Origin: Opisthorchis felineus
Taxonomy: Eukaryota > Platyhelminthes > Trematoda > Opisthorchiida > Opisthorchiidae
Direction of reading: 5' to 3'
Length of the DNA stretch: 64,000 bases
Assembly: GCA_004794785.1 (NCBI GenBank)
Contig: SJOL01006765.1
Span: 790,376 to 854,375 of the forward strand
Under the pieces are notes generated by a model. That model was not told the DNA's origin. It made no database searches and saw only the letters and a list, made by a program, of their open reading frames with translations. Shown here piece after piece: positions 1 to 8,960 of the stretch (its first letter is position 1; the number at the start of each line of letters is the position of its first letter). The position numbers and the translations under genes are program-made.

Positions 1-844
1 AGTAGACTGCTCTTTTTGTGCCATCCTGTGTTGCTAACTGCCCAAGGTTCAATCTAGCCACTCACGGTCTACCTGTTTGGACTATCTGCCCACATCTAAT
101 TCGATATTTTGTCTGCTGCCGAATTGCGACCACCAAACAGACGCAGGTGAAGTTCGTAGAATTCAGTTTCGCCGCAATTATTCCTGACTGACCTACGTTG
201 AATTAGACTACACATTACCTGTCAGATAGGACTCCTATGTCGTGCGTTTAGGCTAATTAACCGATTCTTTGCCTTGAGATCACGGCCTTAGCACAGGATC
301 GTACAGTATCAGTTCACAAATATGCAAACCTCGACAGTGGATACTCGTTTATGGTCCACTTGGACCATAAACGTAAGAACCAAATGAGCAAGCAGGCTTC
401 CATGTGAAACAGTCAAACGTTCATAAGGTCGGTCACAAAATGGCTGCATGACCTCAAGGCCAGATGTGTGAAGTGGTGGGGACAAACAAATGCCAGTACA
501 TACGCACGCGCTAAACACAAAAGAGGAGCGGGAGTCAAAAGTAGGGACAGAAGAAACGTGGGGAATTTTAAACCTCCAAGTAATGGACGATACAACCAGT
601 ATGAGACTGAGAGATGAGACATGGTTCCCGTGTCTTAGGCCTAACCGTACTGGACAACGGGTGCATCGCGTATAGATTCTAATTAGCAAATGCTTTCAGC
701 TTACTAGCTTCATCGGATTCCTCGCATTTCCGTTGGTTTTGCTGGGCGCCTGCTACATTTGTAATACATCCACTCGTAAAGCAAACAACGTTGGTGGTTC
801 TAGTATTCAGTGCCTTAAAACCTGGTCAACTTGGTGACCTGCTC
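1..844. other. Upstream DNA without a recognised gene
   Basis: Apart from the palindrome at 346-373, no coding, RNA or repeat signature was recognised. The open frames here lack known motifs and sit opposite each other in overlapping frames. Confidence 0.6.
346..373. repeat. Perfect 13-bp inverted repeat with 2-nt loop
   Basis: cgtttatggtcca (346-358), ct, then tggaccataaacg (361-373). No element ends or gene are associated. Confidence 0.85.
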
Positions 845-892
845 ACTTGGCCTGATGAAGCTTCTGTATCAGAAGCGAACCGTTGCCCAAGT
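845..892 (+). ncRNA. Divergent hammerhead-ribozyme-like fold
   Basis: CTGATGA at 852-858 is followed by a 6-bp hairpin (GCTTCT/AGAAGC, loop 866-870) and GAA at 877-879. ACTTGG (845-850) pairs with CCAAGT (887-892) as an outer stem. Two departures argue for decay or coincidence: an extra A before stem II, and C instead of A after GAA, so stem III is not formed properly. Confidence 0.4.
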
Positions 893-1578
893 AAAAAACT
901 GCCGATTGTTTACCAAGCCCTTCTTAAAAGATGACTTTTCAATCGGTTCCAAACTTTTTCCGATCGATTGAAAACAACTACGGAGCATATGTTTGCAAAT
1001 TGTCAAGTGACTACTTTCGATTGGAAAGCTAGAGGCAAACTGAGAGAACGACCGCATATTCAATAAAAAGTGCTTAGAGCACAAAATAATCCTCACATCC
1101 TTACTGGTTTAGCTACCGAAACCGTCGCTCTCTTTCACCCGAATAGCACTCTCAGCGGCCAAGTCATTCCTCAAGCAGGGGATATATTTGATTACTCGCC
1201 GTTGATTTAATATTCGTCCCCACGCGTATCAGCCCAGCCAAGATTTTCAGAACGTGCTCTCGTCGTCAGACTTCCAGTTACTCCAAACCAAAGCAACAGA
1301 AGTGAAACCGCGTACAACCCAGCAAAGAGAAACATATCCGGAAACTACATCCTAAGACCCAGATTTCTAGTCAGCCCACGACTAAGCCTGAGCACCCAAG
1401 TAGCTATTGTATCGTGGTGAATTTATCAAACAGAACGCCAAGCGAGGAAGAGCGTTGTCTGTTGGAGAAGCGCTTGAATTTTGCAGAAAGCAAAGAGTTG
1501 ATAGGGGCGGAAAAATAATCCCTGGAGTTGAATCTATGTTTCAAAAATTTTAACCAATGTGGTCGGAGAAGCTACCGG
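893..1578. other. Unassigned DNA before the LTR element
   Basis: No motif was recognised. A gaaaccgtc string near 1117 resembles the 3' half of a hammerhead core but has no partner. Confidence 0.5.
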
Positions 1579-1878
1579 TGTAACGGCGGACAATACTGAT
1601 GGGATATGCGAGTAGTATGTCGTTCTCTCGTAACTACGCCTCGCGTCTAATGGAAGATGGAGTTTACTGCGGAACATGTGGAAAAACTTTGCAGCGCTCG
1701 TCTACAATCTCGTTATAGTCAGTGAATATCAACGAAAGTTCAAGGAGACGCATGAGGATGTTCAGTTTTAAAAAATAAGGTGCATATGTGATGTTTACTT
1801 TCCTGTCTAATAGTTTGTAACTGTTTACTTGGTGTTTGCTAATAAACAACCCATTGGCGAACAGCTTTCTCCCTTACA
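1579..1878 (+). repeat. 5' LTR of a gypsy-type retrotransposon (300 bp)
   Basis: A 300-bp direct repeat starting TGTAA and ending TTACA, with short terminal inverted repeats. It pairs with 5701-6000. It contains AATAAA near its end (about 1841). The copies differ at about 19 positions by eye, nearly all in the first 170 bp. Confidence 0.9.
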
Positions 1879-1900
1879 ATTGGTGCCGTGACCAGGATAC
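1879..1900 (+). other. Primer binding site and leader of the LTR element
   Basis: Immediately after the LTR comes attggtgccgtgaccagg. The TGG start fits pairing with a tRNA 3' CCA end; the specific tRNA was not identified. The same leader recurs after the second LTR at 6001. Confidence 0.6.
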
Positions 1901-2274
1901 GGATGAAGATCCCGTGGCCACAGCCTTTTGAGAATGGGGATGTGCGGACCTTCCCGTAGGATTTCGAGGAGGTTGCGGAGGCGGCTGGACTGGAGACAGA
2001 CCGGGGTAAGTTGGCGCACCAAGGACCCTCCTCAGAGGTCGGGCGAAGGCGGTCTTGGATGCGGCTAGCAGGGGCCCGCGGAAAGTGGACCGGGCCGCCG
2101 CGAAGGAAGCTCCTGCAGCGGAGTTCGACACACTGGCCGACAGCCGGGAGGCCAGGAGGCGGTTCAAGACGCCCAGGATGGGACCTGGATGCAAACCATC
2201 AAGACGGGATCTTGGAGGCACGCTCGAACAAGCCCATGCTACAAGTGTGGCATGCCTGGCCACTGTGGTGTTTT

Positions 2275-2788
2275 ATACCTTTCTTTTGCTTTCATTATAA
2301 CGTTACGTAGTTCAACAATTTCATAAACGACTTTTGTTTGAATACGCAAAACCACAAAAACGCGCATTTTGTACAAATTACATACAATACAGGCGTGGTC
2401 GCATTCCCCGATTTTCTCTTTTCATTTCACTCGCGCTTACAGCGGTTATTCGCGAGCTTCATGTGCTAACTCTGGTATCAAAACATTTCAGACTGTCTTC
2501 GGAGTTTATTGTATATGAGAGCTTCCCGGAGAGAAGACCCCTGGACATTCACGACCGGATTATTATTTATTCACTGACCTGGGCCAACGACAAACTATTT
2601 TAAAAAGAACAATTCTTAGTGAGTCTGTTCCATTCGACCCTTTTTATTATTGTGTACTCAATTCAGAGTAATTATATTTATTTCTTTGCCACACACTCTT
2701 TCTAAAGTAGCTTTTTTGGGTACCCAGTCCACTACACCACTGGAAGAATCAATGTCGTCGCACCTGATCACTTGTAGGTAATAACACT
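2275..2788 (+). other. AT-rich stretch between gag and protease of the LTR element
   Basis: The zinc knuckle breaks off at about 2270 and protease-like coding resumes near 2800. The intervening 0.5 kb is AT-rich with no retrotransposon motif. An old insertion is possible, but no terminal repeats or target duplication were recognised. Confidence 0.35.
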
Positions 2789-5700
2789 TTGGATTACTCC
2801 TCTTCTCCGGGGTGGGTTGGGATCGGTGCAGTGACACAGGCCACCATACATGCCGTCATCGAGGTAGGCGGGAAGAGAGAGTTGTGCCTGATTGATACAA
2901 GGGCGGGTGTATCGCTGAGACAGAGAGGGAACGAGGCTGAATGCAAACTGTGCGCGCTAGCCGTAAGAGCAGTGGGTGGATACCGACTGAAAATTGACGT
3001 ATTGTCAATGCGCTCAATGCGCCTAGGCGACAGGTCCATACAGCACGAGTTTCTCATCAGCCCATACATAGAGCAGGCAATCTTGGGAGATTTTCTGGAC
3101 AGCGCAGAATCCCTGGTTGACCTAAAGCTAGGAAAACTGGTGACACAGTATGGCGCAGTCAAGTTTGAAGGTTACCAAAGCACTGCAATGAACGAACCGC
3201 ACGTCCGAAAGCTTCCGTCTTTTAATGTGTCGTCAGTACATCCGTGGTCGAGGAATAATGTTCACAGGCGATGAAGATCCGTTAGGCTTCTGAATGAACT
3301 GACCATAAATCGGGTTGTAGCAGAGATTGCAGAGTCGCAGAGATTTTCGATTATCTCTAGCATTCCGGATAGTTTACGGTGTTCGACTTCAGTTCCGGAT
3401 ACTGGCAACTATTTATCAAGGCGGAGGACCGAAAGAAAACGGCGTTCACGGTCGGGGACACCCAATATCACTTTAGAAGGATGCCGTTTGGTTTGTCGGG
3501 GGCACCACTCACATTCCGCCGCTTGATGCTTCGTTTAACGAGGGGTCTACACAATGTTGCCGTGTACGGAGGCGATTTCGTTGTGCACATCAATTCGGAA
3601 ATGGAGCACTCAGTTCACTTGAAGGCCGTATTGAAGCGTATCCGGGAGGCTGGCCTGCGGATAAATGAAGTCAAGGCACAGCCCGCTCGATGTTCGGTGA
3701 CACTGCTCGGGCATTAAATTGGGTCACAGGCAGTTTAACCCACTGCCAGAAAAACTGGCAAAGTTCGAGAACTGTGCAGTTCTCAATTCAAAGTGGCCCT
3801 TAAGGCAGTTTCTCGGACGAGCAGCATACTACAGCCGGTTTGTCATGGATTTCAACACGATCGCTGCTCTACTGTACGACTTGCTTCGGCAAAATCAAAA
3901 ATTCGAATGAACAAGGGAAGCACATGAGGCTTTTGAACGTGTCAAAGCGCGGATGCTGAATCGGCAACTGACCGTCGAACTGCCCTGGGTCGGATAGATG
4001 CTCTTTGTTGCAACAGACGCTAGTGACCGCGGTATCGGTGCAGTCCTGAAGCAGAGGAATAGAGTCATCGAGTATGCCAGTCGGGCCCTGATTGGCGCTC
4101 AGCAGAAGTACTCAAATATTGAGAATGTTTAGCGATCGTCTGGGCCCTTGATAAGTGGAGGCCGTACCTGCTTGGACAAAGATTTCGTGTCGCGACTGAT
4201 GACAAATCACTGGAGTAGACCAGGACCACCAGAGATCCTCGCCGAAAGCTCGCGCGCTGGGCACGCCGGTTGCGAGAGTACAACTTCACGACACGGCACG
4301 TGCCAGGGAAGGTGAACCACCTGGCTGATTGGCTGTTATGGCCAGAGGCCGGAAATGAGGCCCCCAGGTGCCAATGGCCTCGTCGTCGAACTATATCCCG
4401 GAAGATTGGTGCAACTCCAGCATCAGGATCCTGTGTTTTGGAAGTTTGCAGCCGCCTTGTTGGATGGAAGGGGTATTTGGAACGGAGACGGAGACAAGGA
4501 ATTAGGAATGTTACAGAGTCACTTCGATAGGCTGAGTCTGAGTGAAGCTGACATAATATCCTGGAAGGTTGCCGATTCTGATGTTGTAATTTCTCGTAAT
4601 TTCTCGCGTCTTGAGAGGCTGATCGTCGAATGCCACGAGATGGCACACACAGGGTGCACCAAGGCGTACGACCTACTTTGGCACAGGGCCTACTGGCCCG
4701 GGATGAGAAGTGAGGTGATGGGTTATGTGGTGTCCTGTAAGCGGTGCCAAATGATGAAGGGGAATACGACAGGGGCGAACCACCCCGTGGAACCCATTCC
4801 TGTCTCAGAAATCGGAGTTATGGTCCGTTGACCCCTTGGGCCCCTGTTCAGTGACGACCAGCGGAAATCGTGATGATGATAGAACACCTGTCGTGGCGGG
4901 TGGAGGCGGCAGCCGTGCCAAACCAACGGGCAACGACAATCGGCGGAGTGGTAATGCGTCACGTCGTAGCCAACCACGGGGTGCCAAAAATGATCCTAAC
5001 GGATCAGGGGCTTTGCTTTGAGAGCGAAGAGTTTAGAAGTGCTTGCAGAAGCTGGGCATCAGACGGCTAAGGACGGCACCCTAACATCCGCAAACAAACG
5101 GCCTAACCGAACGCAATAACCGAACGATCAAGGAGTGACTGGCGGCCAAAGGAGGTGACCGGGAAGTGAACCTGCCGATGGTGATGCTCGCTTATCGTGC
5201 TTCAATGCAGCCAACCACGGGCAAGTCCCCGTTCATGCTGATGTACGGTCGACCTCCGCGTCCTCCAGTTGATCAGGAAATTGGGTTGTGGCTGGCCACA
5301 CGCTTGTCTCCAGAGGAGCTAGGAGAGGAAATGAGAAAAGCTCGATGAAACATGACCGCCGTTCAGAAGAGGACTGGACGGAAAATGGCAAGTAGAAAAG
5401 CACGACCATTCCCCATAGGGGTGAAGGTCAAGTGGAAGGATCATCAGAATCCTGGAAGGAGTGGACTGGGATCGCGGAAGCTGGGCAGTCGATGGCAAGG
5501 TTTGTTTGTCGTTACCGACCACCGGGGGAACGCCTCTGAAATCCAAGGCGGTCGGGGATTGAAAAGAGTAAATGGGGCTCAGCTTCGGAGGTGGCATGAT
5601 ACACCCGAAGAACTGCCGAATAGACCAGCCGCTGGTGCCAAACTAACGGTGGTAAATGAAAATCGGTGGCGTGCAAGCGACCTTTTAAAGGGGAAAGGTG

Positions 5701-6000
5701 TGTAAAGGCGGATACTACTGATGAGATATGAGAGTAGTATGTGGTGCTCTCGTAACTACGCCTCGCGTCTAATGGAAGATGGAGTTTACTGCGGAACCTG
5801 TGGAACAAGTTTGCAGTGCTCGTCTACATTCTCGCTTTAGTCAATGGATATCCACGAAAGTTCAAGTAGACGCATGAGGATGTTCAGTTTTAAAAAATAA
5901 GGTGCATATGTGATGTTTACTTTCCTGTCTAATAGTTTGTAACTGTTTATTTGGTGTTTGCTAATAAACAACCCATTGGCGAACAGCTTTCTCCCTTACA
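5701..6000 (+). repeat. 3' LTR of the gypsy-type retrotransposon (300 bp)
   Basis: It has the same length and termini as 1579-1878. Its last 130 bp are almost identical to the 5' LTR (one difference seen), while the first 170 bp carry about 18 differences. Confidence 0.9.
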
Positions 6001-6076
6001 ATTGGTGCCGTGACCAGGATACGGATGAAGATCCCGTGGCCACAGCCTTTTGAGAATGGGGATGTGCGGACCTTCC
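6001..6076 (+). repeat. Second copy of the LTR-element leader, downstream of the 3' LTR
   Basis: These 76 bp match 1879-1954 exactly by eye and then stop abruptly at the Penelope remnant. A leader after the 3' LTR implies a tandem or recombined array rather than a simple insertion. Confidence 0.85.
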
Positions 6077-7835
6077 TCCTTACACCGATACAGCTGGTCA
6101 CGATCCTCAAGTTGCAGCAGCCAGGAGCTCCAAGAATTACACCAGCAGAACGATGAGCGTTAGACGCTCTTAAACAGGCGGACAACTTAGTGATCACAAA
6201 TGCGGATAAGGTTAGGGCCACTGTGGTCATGTACAGGTCCGGCAACACCCAGCTGGGGGTCCTTACCGGCAGATCAATAAGGGCAGTATTACATCCGTGG
6301 TAAATATGAGTATAGCTGAAACTGACAGGTACTTGTGGCCCGTGACCAACTCCTTAAGGCAAGGTTATTGGTATCGATTGTACCCTAAAGGTTCAACCTA
6401 ACCACGGCTCTAAAGTCTACCGAAAACCCACAAACCGGATGTCTCGGTGAGACCGATAGTGGACGGAATGGGTTCCCCACCACATGAGGGGGCCAGATTC
6501 TTGGCAGGTATTTTAAGACCCATCACTTACAGATCTGGCGCTTACACTAAGAATTCATATAACTTTGCTAACAAAGTAGCAGGTGTAGTCGTCGAACCGG
6601 AAGATCTTCTTGTAAGTTTTGTTGTCAAATCCTTATATACAAATGTGCCAAAATGGGACTCTGGAAATAGCTTTGCCGCCACTACTAGAAGTCACTAAAC
6701 TTTCAGAACGAACACAGCCTACGTTAGATGACACAGTGGAAGGTATAAAAGCCTGTCTGTTATTGACCCAGTGGTTTATACGCAATAACACGGTCTAGCA
6801 ACGGTATCTCCAATATCCCCGGTTTTGGGCAAATATATCTAAGAAAGATTTTGAATAGAAAGCTTTGGCCGGATTTCCACACCCACCCAAGATATTCTGG
6901 CGTTATATAGGGGCCACCTTCGTCGTAGTGAACCGAAACAAGATTAGTGCGTCTTAGGACTAGCTGAATGAGCTTAATCCACACATCAAATTTAGTGTGG
7001 AGATGTAGTCAACTTCGGGTACACTGGCCTTTTTAGACTGTACGACATATAAGGCCGGGGGAACACTAAAGACCGCAGTGTGCGAAAAGCCAAAGGACAC
7101 TGAGGCAATTCTGAACTACTCGTCTGCCCATCCGAAGACGGTATTCTCTATTATTGTCTCGTCAATGTTTAGGCGTGTAAGAGCCCTGTGCAGAGAGGAA
7201 GCTTATCGGACAGCGGACCAAACTGAAGCAAACAACAAACTCCGGAGTAGTGGATATCCAGCGAATTTGATTAGGCGTCGATTGCTTAGGGTTTTGGTAC
7301 CGGTGGCGAAACCCAAAGAGGAACTGATTGAGAGTGTTACCATTCTATATAAATCGGGGACATCGGAGGGCATTCGAAGGATGCTAAACATGGCTAGCAT
7401 AAGAGTAGCTTTCCAGAGGGGAAACACTGCGCTCTGCACTGATGTAATTGAAGGATTGCCTCCCGGCAGACAGAAACAGAGACTGTCTTCAAAATTAAGT
7501 GTAACGACTGCACTATGGTCTACATAGGACAGACGGATGGGGAACTTCACATCAGAATCGGAGAGCTTACGAGGAAAATAGCAGGCCGCCGAGAAACGCA
7601 GATGAATATCGAGCGTTACTGAAAGACTCGGCAATTGCGGAACATGCTCTGGACACTAGACACAAAATTGATTTAGAAAATGTAGAAGCTTTGAGGCGAA
7701 GACCAAGGTCCACGTCAGAGACTGATGGCCGGAACGGTAGAAATCGCTAAGTGTCTCAATGTTACCAGAATAGAAGGCGTGGAACTGGCAAGAGAGTGGA
7801 GAAAGGTTTTGGATCAGTCGAGCTGACACGTGTAG
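6077..7835 (+). mobile_element. Decayed Penelope-like retroelement (RT plus GIY-YIG)
   Basis: Penelope-like elements encode a reverse transcriptase fused to a GIY-YIG endonuclease. Motifs seen in order are NLVITNADKVRATVVM (6184-6231), GMGSPPHEGARFLAGIL (about 6465-6515), DLLVSFVVKSLYTNVP (about 6605-6650), FWRYIGATFVV (6895-6927) where RYxDDTFV is expected, SSMFRRVRALCREE (about 7160-7200) and CNDCTMVYIGQTDG (about 7503-7545). A later frame gives AIAEHALDTRHKIDLENVE and NRIEGVELAREW-like ends. The frames shift several times and the catalytic Asp pair reads Gly-Ala, so it is dead. The 5' end is truncated at 6077. Confidence 0.85.
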
Positions 7836-8854
7836 TTATGCGCGGACCGGAGAGCTGATGCGCAGACATGTTGTGGTATCTGTCAGTGAAATACTCAAAA
7901 GGTACTGTGTTCAGGTCAAGAACGACGCTGTTGTTGTTGTCCCCACTCCTGCGTACCTTGCACCTGTACAACCTCACCTAGAGTACCGCGCTTGAACACA
8001 GAATTTGGTCCTAAAGACTGGCAACACGATGCTTGGGGATGTCAAGGGGCTGGACACAAAAATGGCGGAATGCTTCAAAGCCTGAAGTTTTCTACCCCGA
8101 GAGGTGGCGGAGAGGGGCATCCTCACAGTGGCCGATTGACTCCTCGGAGAGAACCAGAAGACTGCTGATCACCAGCCAATCCTGGTCACCTGTAGGCGGA
8201 CCAGTCGTGAGGTCGCCCTTATTCAGAACCGGGTGGCCGGTGTCAGGAATAGACTACGAGTATGAGCAGACGTTCAGTATCGTTCAAAGCAGGCGTTTAG
8301 GTTTTGGCTGTTAGATTCTATACCTTCGCCCTACCAGTACACAGTAAGAAGGTTTCCAAGATTAGGGCATACGCATTTTTAGATAATTTTTTTCATTTCG
8401 AGTACCTGGCGCGTGGAATATACCTCCTCCGAGTCTATAGATTAAGTCTACGGAGCAGTCCACGCCACCTCTAGGACACGGCTTGGTTTTAAATGCCTTT
8501 CATACCGGCTTACTGCACAATGATGAGAACTAGAAAGGCGGTGTGTCTTTTTTCGCCTGTGCTTTTCTGGTGAACCCAACCCGCTGGCTGACAACAAAAA
8601 ACCCGAAAGTGGAATAAAGTACAGAATTCACTGGTGTGTGCATCAGTGATCACCTGTCGAACAGTGAAGGTGTGCCACATTACTTACTTCCTACATAACA
8701 CAGTTTTCAACAAAACCTACGGGCTGCAGCGCATTGTGCGCGGTAAGCCTGTGAAGCTGAGGGGACTTGTGTTGTTTGAATCAATCAATTTTCTAAGGAA
8801 ATGCAATTTTTGTTCGCATGGCGGAATATTATTTTTGGCGCAGGTCTTAGGGCG
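7836..8854. other. Upstream region of MED13, presumed promoter and 5' leader
   Basis: This 1-kb stretch separates the Penelope remnant from the MED13 start. No TATA box or initiator can be assigned with confidence and no protein motif is seen. It is the only place the promoter can sit if the first coding exon is near the transcript 5' end; a distant 5' UTR exon cannot be excluded. Confidence 0.4.
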
Positions 8855-8878
8855 ATGATGGTTTCCAGCCCGGAGTGA
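8855..8878 (+). other. Short upstream ORF in the presumed MED13 5' leader
   Basis: Two ATGs in a row (8855 and 8858) open a frame that ends at TGA 8876-8878, encoding MMVSSPE. It stops 7 nt before the MED13 ATG at 8886 and is in a different frame. If the transcript starts upstream, this uORF could lower translation. It would be irrelevant if transcription or a trans-splice acceptor (AG at 8849-8850) lies after part of it; the transcript start is unknown. Confidence 0.4.
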
Positions 8879-8885
8879 TAGTAAT

Positions 8886-8960
8886 ATGTCGAGCACCAGC
8901 CAGTTTGGCGGTTCCAATGACTCTTCTCTTGAGCATTGCTTCACAAATATTTTTGCTTTG
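8886..8960 (+). CDS. MED13: MED13 exon 1 (residues 1-25)
   Basis: The exon starts at ATG 8886, the first ATG in this frame after the in-frame TGA at 8856. It encodes the extreme N terminus, including [12 protein letters not shown], which matches the SLEDCxxNLFxL start of the Med13 N-terminal domain. It ends in phase 0 at a consensus donor (GTGAGT, 8961). The next intron is only 45 bp. Confidence 0.88.

Larger units (their letters stand above)
1879..5700 (+). pseudogene. Decayed gypsy-type gag-pol internal region
   Basis: Domains run in the usual Ty3/gypsy order but in broken frames. There is a gag zinc-knuckle start (Cys/Cys/His pattern at 2237-2266, last Cys missing). An aspartic-protease-like region lies around 2789-3165 with IDTRAG in place of DTGA or DSGA. 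RT follows at 3379-3720 (FDFSSGYWQ, MPFGLSGAP, then YGGD where YxDD is expected), RNase H around 3995-4130 (ATDASDRGIGAVL), integrase around 4630-5130 (His/Cys finger HTGC...CKRCQ, then LTDQG) and a GPF/Y-like C terminus around 5395-5600. Stops at 3717, 3908, 4129, 4829, 5068 and 5346 interrupt it. It cannot be autonomous. Confidence 0.85.

Noticed and set aside
1110..1130. gaaaccgtc as the second half of a hammerhead
   Set aside because: No CTGATGA lies upstream at a workable distance.
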